From assembly GCA_030062745.1 (NCBI GenBank), contig CP099848.1:21563081-21627080 (forward strand): 64,000 bases of DNA, given 5' to 3'. This DNA comes from Capitulum mitella. Taxonomy: Eukaryota; Arthropoda; Thecostraca; Pollicipedomorpha; Pollicipedidae. Below are positions 46,033 through 64,000 of the stretch, in pieces. The position numbers were made by a program, and so were the translations under genes. The notes under the pieces are model-generated. The model had not been told where the DNA came from. It was given only the letters and a program-made list of their open reading frames with translations, and searched no databases. The stretch's first letter is position 1. Each line of letters starts with the position of its first letter.

Positions 46033-48237
46033 TCAGTGGCCGTCCCAGCCGCGCGACTGCTCCAGAATGTCCAGCACCACCTGCACGTTCCTGCTGACCT
46101 TGGCCAGTTCGCTCTTGAGCACGCCGACGTCGTACTTGAGCTCGAGCGTGGTGCGACGCATCTCCTCCAGCTCCTGCTCCTGTTCCTGCGCCTGCTCCTG
46201 CTCCTGCTCCTGCTCCTCGGGCGGCTCGCGACGCTGCAGCGGCTGGCTCTGGGCCTGCAGCCGGCGGCGCTGCAGCACCAGGCCAGCGGCGGCGGCCAGC
46301 AGCCGAGGCCGCGCCTGCGCCCAGCGCGCCAGCTGGGCCGGCTCCGTATCGCCGGCCGGCAGCCGGCGCAGCGCGCGCAGCAGCCGGCGCAGCGGCGAGC
46401 GGCCGCGCCGGCGGCCGGCCAGCGCCGCCTCCAGCCGGCCGTCCGGCAGCCGCTGCAGCAGGCCGGCGTCAGCGCGCGGCAGCAACCGCCACGGCAGCCA
46501 CCAGGCCTCGCCGCCGCCCGGCAGCGGCTGCTCGAACAGGTGTACGTACTCGAGGTGCTTGGCGTGCAGCCGCACGCGCGCGCGCCGCTCGATGTTGCGC
46601 GTGTCGTTGACGGCCAGGCCGATCATGGCGTTCATCGTGATGATGAGGACGATGAAGATGAACAGGAGGTAGGCGACGTAGCCGAAGCCGGTGCCGCGCA
46701 GCCGAGAAGGCTCGTAGTTGAGCTCGCCGATGGACATCACGACGGTGGCCAGGTAGGTCTCGGCGGCGGTGCCGAACTCGGCCTGGCCGCGGAACAGCAC
46801 CAAGAAGCTGCTGCCGAACGCCAGCACCACCAGCACGTACACCATCATAAACAGCGACATGGTGCGCACCAGCGTCACCAGCGTCATCACGTGGATGGAG
46901 GCGAACTCGGCCAGGCCGAGCAGGTACAGCAGCTCGACCCACGAGACGAGCAGGGTGGCGGCGCTCAGTTGGCGGAACACGGCCGGGCTGACGTAGGCGA
47001 CCGCCAGGCAGGCCACGGCCGCCACGCAGCAGAACCACACGGCCAGGTTCTCCGAGGCGCGCAGGTAGGCGTGCGGCCCCAGCACGCGGAGCCGGCGCAG
47101 CTCGCGCAGCAGCAGCCCCAGCACGGTCAGGCTGGTCAGCGCCAGCATGGTCGCCTCTAGACCGTCGCTGCCCACCGCCGCCGCGACCGACCCGCCGACG
47201 TCGTAGTCCGGCCCGCTGACGACGACCACGACGAACACGTTGAAGCAGGCGACGAACAGCGCGAACATGACCGTATGCAGCACGTAGAACGGCCGCACCA
47301 TGCTCCACTTGAGGTTTAGGAACATCTGGCAGAGCGGGTGCAGGAAAAGCCGCTTGCGCACGCGCTCGTTGGCCACGCTGCTGAGAAGACGCGTCTCCAG
47401 GAGGGCCTTCTCGTCGCAGCCGGGCGGCTCGAGCAGGCGCGGGTCGAACACGCCGAAGTCGAAGACGACGCGCCGGTCGGCCAGGCCGCCGGGCTCACGC
47501 AGCTCGAGCGCGCGATCGAACGCCGGCTCCAGACACTCGGGACAGCGGCGCACGATGTCGGGCAGCGGCGTGCGGCCGGCCACGTCGCGCGCCGCCACGC
47601 TGGCGCCGGCCTCCAGCAGGAGGCGGACGCGCGGCGCGGCGCCGGCGGCCGCCGCCCGGTGCAGCGGCGTGCAGCCGCCGACGTCGCGCTCCTCCAGCCG
47701 GACGCCGGGCGTGGCCAGCAGAGCGCGCAGCACGGCGTCGCTGGCACCGCCGCCGCCGCCGGCCGCGGTGTGCAGCGCCGTGCGGCCCGCCGAGTCGGCC
47801 GCGTTCACGTCGGCACCGTGCTCGAGCAGCATACGCACCAGCGGCTCGGAGCCGTCGCGCACCGCCTGCTGCAGCACGTGCTCCTCGCCGAGCAGCGGCA
47901 CCGGCCGGCAGGTGCCGGCCGAGACCCGCGGCGGCCGCAGCACCGCCTCCTCCTCCTCCTCGTCCTCGTCCTCTTCCTCCTCCTCCGGCAGGGCGGCGAC
48001 CGCGGCCGGTGCTGGTGACGCCGGCCGAACCGGCGGCACGCGCCGGTTCGGGTCGGCGCCGCGCCGCAGCAGCTTCAGGGTCAGCAGGCTGCGCCGGCTG
48101 CGCACGGCGCTAGCCAGCTGCTCGCTGCCGGCAGCCGACTCGCTCTCGTGTCGGCGCACGCCGCTCCGGGCGGCGGGCGGCCCCGGCCGGCCGCGCCCGG
48201 CCGCCGCCGCCGCCTGAGGTCGCGGCTCCGCCGGCAT
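46033..48237 (-). CDS. TRPA-type cation channel with ankyrin repeats, intronless
   Basis: One open frame of 734 residues. Roughly four ankyrin repeats span about residues 48-245, with GADVNAADSAGRTALHTAA and GGCTPLHRAAAAGA clear. Repeats one and two are separated by an acidic run (85-97). Six membrane segments follow: about 314-341, 361-378, 398-416, 425-445, 455-484 and 517-544. The pore loop holds MSIGELNYE (501-509), like the GEL(D/N)(F/Y)E pore motif of TRPA channels. After S6 comes NDTRNIERRARVRLHAKHLEYVHLFE, then a Gln/Glu-rich coiled coil (about 650-734). TRPA channels such as painless and pyrexia sense heat or chemicals at the plasma membrane. This one is shorter, with fewer ankyrin repeats than those I know. 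Which subfamily is uncertain. It has no introns, unlike its neighbours. Confidence 0.88.
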   Translation of the reverse strand: MPAEPRPQAAAAAGRGRPGPPAARSGVRRHESESAAGSEQLASAVRSRRSLLTLKLLRRGADPNRRVPPVRPASPAPAAVAALPEEEEEDEDEEEEEAVLRPPRVSAGTCRPVPLLGEEHVLQQAVRDGSEPLVRMLLEHGADVNAADSAGRTALHTAAGGGGGASDAVLRALLATPGVRLEERDVGGCTPLHRAAAAGAAPRVRLLLEAGASVAARDVAGRTPLPDIVRRCPECLEPAFDRALELREPGGLADRRVVFDFGVFDPRLLEPPGCDEKALLETRLLSSVANERVRKRLFLHPLCQMFLNLKWSMVRPFYVLHTVMFALFVACFNVFVVVVVSGPDYDVGGSVAAAVGSDGLEATMLALTSLTVLGLLLRELRRLRVLGPHAYLRASENLAVWFCCVAAVACLAVAYVSPAVFRQLSAATLLVSWVELLYLLGLAEFASIHVMTLVTLVRTMSLFMMVYVLVVLAFGSSFLVLFRGQAEFGTAAETYLATVVMSIGELNYEPSRLRGTGFGYVAYLLFIFIVLIITMNAMIGLAVNDTRNIERRARVRLHAKHLEYVHLFEQPLPGGGEAWWLPWRLLPRADAGLLQRLPDGRLEAALAGRRRGRSPLRRLLRALRRLPAGDTEPAQLARWAQARPRLLAAAAGLVLQRRRLQAQSQPLQRREPPEEQEQEQEQAQEQEQELEEMRRTTLELKYDVGVLKSELAKVSRNVQVVLDILEQSRGWDGH

Positions 48238-48334
48238 GGCCCGGAGCTGGGAGGGCCGCAGTCGTCCGGCGCCCGGCTGGAGGCTGCGCGAGCCGACCGG
48301 CCGCCACCGGCAAACGCTGAGACCCCGCTGTCTC

Positions 48335-48405
48335 CCGCCGGAGACACTGCAGCGGAGACACTGCAGCGGAGACTCTCCAGCGGCGTTCTACGGCGGAGAC
48401 ACTAG
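48335..48405. repeat. Short tandem repeat upstream of TRPA-like gene
   Basis: Three to four copies of a 16-bp GAGACACTGCAGCGG-type unit with a degenerate fourth. It lies about 100 bp upstream of the channel ATG, so it falls in the promoter or 5' UTR. Confidence 0.7.
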
Positions 48406-50116
48406 AGCCGGAGTCCGGCGGTTACAGTCGGCCTGCACGGCAACACCTCTCCGGACACACAGGACGCGCTGTCGCCAGTCTCACGACGGCAAAAATCGGC
48501 TGGCGCGCGCGGCTCAGATAAGATAGCAACTAACGCGAACTCCTGAACCTGCTGCGGGCACACTAAAACACTCAAGTTCATGACCAGTACGTACTGGAAG
48601 CCCCAGGAGCCGTGCATTCCAAAAATGGCCTGTTAGTCCGTTGAAGCCAAGTGTATTACATTGTCGCCTTCGAAATATTTGTAATTTCTACCTTACCAAA
48701 AAAATGGCTATGGTAGTGCTGATTCATTTGTTTTTTTCCCAACATGAGAACTGAACATATTAATTCACGGAACTGATTCTGGCTGGCTTTGCTCCAGGCA
48801 GCTCATTCCCATTACGAACGGAACCAAGAGCCCCACATTCATTTACTCTCAGCATACTTCGTAGCGCAAAGCCGAAAATCCTTATCTTATCGGCACTATG
48901 TTGACGCAACTTTGCAACGGTTGCAGGCCGTTTGGAGACGAGTGGGTCGCCCGGGGATTTCCACCGGTCGTTGTCAAATACCAGTTTGATAACGTCAGCC
49001 TTGTTCAGCAGAACATGTTCGGAGCCTACATCTCATTAATTCTTATCATCTGGAATACACAATACGAGCAAAGAATAATCAGAAACTCGTTCGTTTCGAA
49101 GACAATATCGCTACGACATTGCTACACTTCCGAGACGCGGAATCTCAGCTAATGAAATCTGTGGCTGTGGACGTTTTATTGTACAAAAAAGCACGATCGT
49201 ATCAAGATGCGATCATATATCACTCCACAGCGATGTACAATTACAGGTACCGAGGCCTACGCTGCGTGGCACTGATTAACTGACGCCTTCGAAACTTGGC
49301 ATCGGCGCCCAGTTACTTACTAGGCGGCAACAAAACGTGTATGGCCGCCCGCCACGGAAAACCGGAATTTCCATAGATGCGCGCACTTGGTCGACCGGAT
49401 GACCGTTACAAAGCGCAGGAAAGTGGTCACATCCTGTCGAAAAGTTACATCCTGTCGAACAATTAACAGTCTGGAGCCTTTGGGAAGCCCACACACGCAT
49501 CTGTGCTTTCGGTCAGCCATGACGTCGCCACTGTCAGCAAAGCCGTTCGCTGGTCCCGGTAGCAGATCCGATGGGCCCGAACAGCCCGTGACGAGACCAC
49601 CCACCTCGCAGCCGCGCTCGGCCAGCGCCGTGAACCGCCCGAGGCAACCTCCAGGGTCGAGCGGGGGACCCCTGCGACAGTCTCAGGTGCCGGGCGAACT
49701 AGCGCAGTCGAGCGTTCGCCCGCGCAACTTCCACGCACTTGCCTGCACTCGTGCGCTCACACGAAGTCGCATCAGAGAGGACAAGGTGGACCAGTTCGCT
49801 TCGTGTCGTGATGATCCTCTGGGGTTTCGAGCCGCGTGACGCCACTGTGTGCGTTACCGCCTCCTGGCGGTTTCCGGGCGGGACCCGATGGATCCCGATG
49901 ACGACCAACGACGTGCCATTCGTTCAGCAGCCGCTCGCTGGTCGGAGCTCCGCGCGACGACGACCCGTTTCGGCCCGAGACCGACGGGTCGTTCCGGCGG
50001 TGGACGCGCTCAGGCCATAGGTCAAAGGTCATATGTCACGGGCCACGGCAGGTCAGACTGCCGTCATGCAACAGGCCGGGCGCCGGTGGCACGTCCGGAT
50101 CGGATCCGGACCTGGA
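48406..50116. other. Between TRPA-like gene and MCM4, no gene recognised
   Basis: Holds the presumed TRPA-like promoter on the left and MCM4 3' UTR on the right. Open frames here have no family similarity. Confidence 0.5.
49175..49180 (-). terminator. Possible polyadenylation signal for MCM4
   Basis: AATAAA on the minus strand about 940 bp after the MCM4 stop. Only the hexamer supports it. Confidence 0.35.
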
Positions 50117-58362
<8,246 letters not shown>

Positions 58363-58429
58363 CGTCGACTCGGGCAGGGAACAGGCTGCTTACGGAATCA
58401 CAATGGGAGCCTGTGGACACAAAGCATGG

Positions 58430-60082
58430 TTAGCAATACTGACAACATGTTCATTACAACTGGCTCATTCCACTGTAGTGTCACGATTGGTCACCACGGT
58501 TTGCCTTGATCATAATCAAACATAATCAAACTACCAAAACTGCATCAGTGAAAAAATGAGATGTAAACAGCCTGAGCTGAATGCATCTTTGAATACATTT
58601 CAAGCATACTTTTGTAGCCAAAGTTGAGAAATAAAACCAATGAAGAGAAATCCTTGGCCTAAATTTGGGCAATCTAAATTCCCTTTACACCACATGCATC
58701 TTCATTTTGTGCCAAAATGGCACCATCCAGAATGCAAAAAATGTTAGATGTCAAAGATGAGAATGTTATGGCATCCCCTGCAATCACAAAGCCATCACTG
58801 CATCATTTCAAAACACTGCAGCAAGCAGTGAAATCCAGTAATTCTTTATAGTACCAGTATGCACTTGAAGAAACCACCTGTGTATCTATAGGTGCTGTAT
58901 GTTGTGCAAAGCTATCAATCTTCTTTTAGCTACTATGTTCATATTATACCTACACCAGAGATAAAGATTCTAAGCTTGCAGGCAGTGTAACATCAGTGCA
59001 CCAGAGGAAACCCATCATAAGCATCTCTTTCAGTGGGCCACTGGCAATATTCAGAACTTTCATTTCATTTATAAACACAATCTATGCTGCAGACTTGAAC
59101 TGGTGAGTCCACACTTTACCATGGTATTTCTGTTTCAATGCAAAAATAGATTAAAGATGCTGGTGGGCAACAAGTCAAATTCAAGACCACATCAGAGCCA
59201 TTTTCAGCACTTTTCAAGGAACATCCACAGGTCAACCTGACATTTCATGTGAGGGAATTGACCTTATACATGCAAGGGCATAGATGCACATAACAGCATG
59301 GCACAGGACCACAATCTCTTAGAATAAAAAGGAAAACCCAAACAATTGTAAGGTAACATTAGGTACCTGACATCTTGTAAAGCACAGTTCTATCACTAAT
59401 CTACAACTAAAACACTAATATTTTGAAACTTGATTGATATAAAAAAAGCCAAATGGCAATATCAAATTTCTTTGGCTCAGTTTACTGCAGACATAAAAAC
59501 TATGCACATTAAACTCCTGAGAGTAGTGTAATTCTGGCATGAACTTAAAACATGTTCAGGTACCCAACTGTTCATTTCAACCAGTATTTGCATCAGTAAT
59601 GCTATTTCAGAGATTTGTTGGTCTGGATATTTACTGTCTACATTAATGCCATACACTGCATCTACAAGATAGCCATCCCCAAGAAGTGTGTTTATAGGCT
59701 AAAACCAGACATGTCCAGCCTCCTGCAACATTTTGAGACACATACTCCAAAGAGTTTGAAATGCCATTCCCATACTGGACTGGCAATCAAAGCATACTAT
59801 TGCATTTTGGGATGCAGAACAATCACCAATGTTTTATAATCATACTTCATCATCTCCTAACCTGACGGACCCAACGTTAACCGAACAACTCATAAGCGTG
59901 CTCATCTACACGTTCTATCAGCCTTAACATGCATCAGGATGCCCAAATCTTACACACAGGTACGACAATGATATGGACGCCAACCTAACACAAGACATCC
60001 CACATCAAATCCAAATTATAAGGTTAAATCTTGTTCGCACATACAATATTGCCAGCGCAAGAACCAGTGCGCTTTGACCTAC
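58430..60082 (-). other. AT-rich stretch, probable MCM4 5' UTR intron
   Basis: About 1.65 kb with GC far below the flanks and no coding frames of note. A plausible acceptor (gtaagcag) lies at 58,386-58,388 and a donor G|GTAGGT at 60,082-60,077, so this would be the first intron. Confidence 0.5.
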
Positions 60083-60126
60083 CGCTGGCGATTTCCGACA
60101 ATGAACGCGCGAAGATTTGGCGCGAA
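60083..60126 (-). promoter_or_regulatory. Probable MCM4 distal promoter and non-coding first exon with E2F site
   Basis: TTTGGCGCGAA (60116-60126) is a full E2F consensus and AACGCGCGAAG lies next to it. Downstream on the minus strand there is no ATG before the donor GCG|GTAGGT. MCM2-7 genes are classic E2F targets switched on at G1/S, so this fits MCM4. The transcription start is not visible. Confidence 0.55.
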
Positions 60127-61328
60127 TTCCCCCGGAGTTTTTTGTATCAAGAAGCGAATATTTAAGAGCATTTTGTTCAAATATACTGCAGACAAATTTT
60201 AAGAAAACTTGACATGTTCTGCAAGTAAAATTATTTTTGACCTTTTAGTTCCATAATTTTGCATCTAGTAAATAACTAGCAGAAACTCTTAAATTCAAGG
60301 CTGCTAAAACGTACCAGGGTAGAATAAGCGTTTCCATTCATTTGTCAAATTCAAAGAACACGAGCTTTTTCAGGATTCAGTAAGAGCGATCACTTAAGCT
60401 TGCACTATGAGTTGGTGTTTATGTATTTTTATAATGCAGGCAAATGTTGGAGCCTGAGAGCCGTCATCCTCTTTCTACTATGCTGAAGGGCGATCTATGA
60501 CGCTGAATGTTTCCTTTTGGTTGATGCCATTCTGAATGACACACAAACCCATAGTGGCCTAGGAACGGGTAGGGAGGTAGTTTGCATACTAGTATGCAGA
60601 CTTCCCCTACATAACTTCACGCCCATCCGAGATGTTAGTGGCAGTGTGTGAGACAGTGGAGACGTTTTTTCGGAGAAACGGCTTAAGAGAAGGGAAACGA
60701 ATGTTGCGCTTCAGCCAAGCCATTGAAAAGGATCGCAACGGCTGGCTCAATGATGAATCCCGGCTCCTCATTTGCAGACGTAATTGTTTACGCCCTCGGG
60801 CGAGCGTGGAGTCCAAGTGATGCGAACTATCAGGATCCCATTTGCAGGACTCTGGCTATTTATGCCAATGACGCCGGTGATGAAGCTTAGTCCAACAGCC
60901 TGCTAAGTGGTGAGGTTGCATACTGGTGAACAATGTCCGAGTGGGACATGAGTATTGCGCATCATATCAATTTTCTCAGTTATCACGGACGACGTAGTCG
61001 ATGGAGGGCGTTTATTGTTGTCATAATATTACACTCTACTTCAAATATTTTATAGCAATGTCAAGTGTGGAAAAAAAACGTTTGTTTATGAGAACTCATT
61101 GCACTTTGAAAGTGTTTCTGCGTCGCATATAGGCCATAGATTGGGGGTACAAAATGTGCAACTTTAAGTATAGGTAAGGACCTGAGCACTGAACCCAACT
61201 GGCCAGCTAACCTGTCATTTGCATCTGCGTTAGGGCATTCTGCGGGCGGTTCACTCCGCCCTACATGGGCGACCATTGATTTTTTTCCAGTTGTGCAGGA
61301 GGTAGCAGAGGAGCACCAGTACTCCATA
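60127..61328. other. No gene recognised
   Basis: Mixed intergenic sequence with short chance frames only. Confidence 0.5.
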
Positions 61329-61594
61329 CAGGCACGTAGCCAGGATTTTCCTCAGGGGGGGGGCAAATGTCAAATTTTGTCACATGCCACAGGCACATGA
61401 CGAAATTTGCAAGACAAGGCAGCAGTTTTAGGCCGTTTATCTCACATTTAATGCACAGGAAAACATATAATGTTTGTTTTTGCAACATATATGTGGCCGC
61501 TATTACGTATTGATGCGAAACCACCATGTATCTAATCTAGACCGCTTGGCTCAGGGGGGCCATGGCCCCATGGCCCCCCTTGGCTACGTCCCTG
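61329..61594. mobile_element. MITE with CAGGCACGTAGCC ends (266 bp)
   Basis: Inverted ends CAGGCACGTAGCCAGG and TGGCTACGTCCCTG, each followed inward by a G or C run. The flanks actccata and gtcccata match at 5 of 8 positions, which may be a decayed 8-bp target duplication. The element is non-coding. The ends resemble those of the CAGGCGCAGCC family, so the two may be related. Confidence 0.6.
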
Positions 61595-64000
61595 GTCCCA
61601 TACCAGACGGATATTCAAACATTAGTTCTGCGCAGGATGCACTGCATGAAAAAAAAATAAAGTGCAAAATACCTGCCCCTTCTACCGAACTGTTTGCGCA
61701 TCCCTGGGCTGGTTTCCCTCTTCCCTCCCCCACTTCAAAATCGTTCCTACGCCCCTGCACGAACCTGATGTCGGCACGCGTTACTGAGTGTATTTGTGAC
61801 CGTATCGGGTGAAAAAGACAACGGGCGTGCCAGCGCATTGCATTGTACAGATCGGTCTAGTGCGATCGCATTAAAATTGTTGACAATGGTTATGAATATT
61901 TGAAGGGGGAGAAAAGAGCCATAGCTAGATGTTCCAAAAGAACTGGTGGTCAAGACGGTTTCAGGTCAATTCTGCGAAGGCACAGGCGCCCCGCCCGTGC
62001 GAGGAGCCGCGTGGATCCAGACTATGTCTGCCCTCGCCCTCGGCATCGTCCCAGAGCGCAGGGCGGGACATTCGTCGGCCGTTCCAGGCACGTCTCGACA
62101 CACCCGAGATCCTTCCCGTTAGCGCCGTGGCTAGAGCATCCGATTGGCAGAGTCGCAGCATGGCGGACCCGGATTTCCATGTCGACAGCTCTCGGTCGCC
62201 GGGGACGACATTTCCGACCCGAATTGCTTCAGTCAGGCCGCGGCGTGATGCACGGTAACTGCCAGTGAAACGGCACGTCCGCTGGGGCGCGCTCTGCGCC
62301 CCTCCGTTCCACAGAAAACCAGACTGCGACACGCAAGCTCTTTATTGGTCACGCGAGGGTTGTACTTTTGACATGGCGCGCCGGGAACACGCGAGACAGC
62401 GGCCGGCGGTCAGGCAGACCAAGAGACAACTCCTGGTCCGCGCCAGCGCCGGCCAGCCACTTCAGCCACCGGCCGCCTGAAGCCGACGTCACGCGCACCG
62501 GTGTTAAAACGGCCGCCGGACCGCGCACGGGGGTCAGAGGTCGAGGAGGGCCAGACAAGGTCAGGAGAACGTGGACGTCGACCGGCCGTGTCAGGCTGGC
62601 CGGGTGTCCCGTTCGGCGGCAGCTGCACGAGACAGGACAGACGAGCGCGCCAGGCGGCGTCCTGCGACGGTCAGAGCTGGACCGCGCGAGGCTGTGGCGG
62701 TCCCCTCGGCCGACATGCGGTCAGCACTTCCAGCCGAGCCGGACCGCCGCAGCCTCCACTGAGCACCCCCCGGCCGGCGCTGCGCCTGCCATGCAGTGCT
62801 CGGCGACGTGCGGACGACGACAGCAACACGCGCGCACACTCACATACACACACCAGACGACAACACTTGCGGGCCGTTTCTTTTTTATCCAGCAGACCCC
62901 GCGGGCGTTTTGGCTGTTACATCCGTAGTCACAGTCCAGCGAGTTTTGGGCACGGATATATGGCTATTTTGAGGACGCTGTGATGAAAACCTCCCAACAA
63001 GGAGTCAAATGCGACGAGCAACTAGAGCCAAGTTCCGGCTTTCATCAGGCCACAACTGCATAGGAAAGCGAAGGCACGCTTTGCACGCTATGATATAGGC
63101 ACGCTGTCTAGCATCACCAAAGAGCGGCGGGTGGTGCTAAAGCCCCAGTGCCGCTGTAGCAAATGCGAGTTACCACAAAAGTAGAAAGTTAGGTTCCAAA
63201 AACATCCCACGGAAGCACTCCCTAAAGCATATGCACGGTACCTTGAGGTAACGACGATATGCAAAGATGTTCCAAAAATTACAAAAGAGATTATGAAATA
63301 GGTTTGAGGTTCCAAAATACCACGCCAAAGATACCTTGTTACACTAGAAAAGCTCGAATTACTACACATATTCGCTTTGCCAAACCGCTGCTATAAATTG
63401 GCCAGCTTGTTGAATAACCACGAATCATTTACTTTATCTTAGATTACCTTAGGCTGGGACGATACAAGTACATCCGAACTTAGTTGAGATAAGAAACATA
63501 TGGCTAAGGGAAGTTCACAAAATCCTACCAAACACGAAAACCACTCATCTGAAAACAATCCCATGAAGCCAATCAGGACAGAAAAAAACTCAAAAGATAG
63601 CTCTCCACCACACAAAGGTGTTTTGGAAGCATGCAGACCGAGACGCTCTCTCCTTCCTAATTATTCACGACATGCATAATCGAGGGGCCGTCCGCACACG
63701 CCAAAACACGGACACCAAAACCGCAAGCACCGGACGGAGAAGGATTAATGCAGCACGTCCTCACCACACATGGAACACCTACTAGCCATTGGACGTTATA
63801 CCATGGATGTCGAATTCTGCGCCAGCTGCTAATTTTCACGGGTAACAACTCCGTGTTCGTAATTTTCGATTTGTCGGAGGCGGCGCCGACCCGTCCGCGG
63901 ACGACAGTCGGCGCAGCGGCAGAGATGCAGAGGCTGCGGGGGCGCGCAGGCGGCCGCGGAAGTCCGGAACAGACTGCGTCTGGCCGGTCAGCGTGGCTCC
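61595..64000. other. No gene recognised; GC-rich at 61.95-62.8 and after 63.88 kb
   Basis: A GC-rich stretch at 61.95-62.8 kb has overlapping frames without domains. From 63,880 to the window end GC rises again and a frame starting MQRLRGRAGG (ATG near 63,925, plus strand) is open to the edge. It could be the start of a gene, but 25 residues are too few to say. Confidence 0.4.

Noticed and set aside
46036-47160. 374-aa open frame opposite the TRPA-like channel
   Set aside because: It is the mirror of a GC-rich coding sequence, rich in Gln, His and Arg as expected from reading antisense codons.
59615-59839. Small open frame in the AT-rich block before MCM4
   Set aside because: No similarity, low-complexity hydrophobic start, and it lies in a probable intron on the other strand.

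Overview
This is nuclear DNA from an animal, most likely an arthropod. Three genes are split into short exons with GT-AG introns. One is the ecdysone-pathway nuclear receptor E75, an arthropod hallmark, and another is a half-pint/PUF60 splicing factor. The exons are very GC-rich and the DNA between genes is full of DNA-transposon remnants and minisatellites. A crustacean, perhaps a barnacle, is a guess from base composition and gene style only. There is no bacterial-type operon, CRISPR array or rRNA gene.

Layout. (1) 2-901, plus strand: last coding exon of PUF60/half pint, cut by the window edge. (2) 0.9-11 kb: no gene recognised. A ~160-bp satellite array is interrupted by a 3.46-kb hAT-type element with perfect 12-bp terminal inverted repeats and an 8-bp target duplication; other elements are nested inside it. 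(3) 11.1-21.5 kb, minus strand: E75 core, five exons encoding the two-finger DNA-binding domain, hinge, ligand-binding domain and C-terminal tail, all with matching splice phases. Two possible alternative first exons lie at 30.1 and 43.4 kb. The upstream part holds three minisatellites and several MITEs. (4) 40.0-41.2 kb: a 1.2-kb non-autonomous piggyBac-like element flanked by TTAA. (5) 46.0-48.2 kb, minus strand: an intronless 734-aa TRPA-type cation channel with N-terminal ankyrin repeats. (6) 50.1-58.4 kb, minus strand: complete MCM4 replicative helicase subunit, 14 coding exons joined here with consistent phases (2,664 nt, 887 aa). A likely non-coding first exon lies near 60.1 kb beside a consensus E2F site. 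(7) 60.2-64 kb: no gene recognised; MITEs and a GC-rich stretch.

The genes are unrelated in function: splicing, steroid-hormone response, sensory channel, DNA replication. No pathway links them. The most notable observations are an apparent frameshift in the E75 tail just before a conserved motif; a minisatellite in MCM4 made of in-frame 30-bp copies of an exon end plus its splice donor; the E2F-marked distal MCM4 promoter; and the clean hAT insertion into a satellite monomer. I found no wholly new system.
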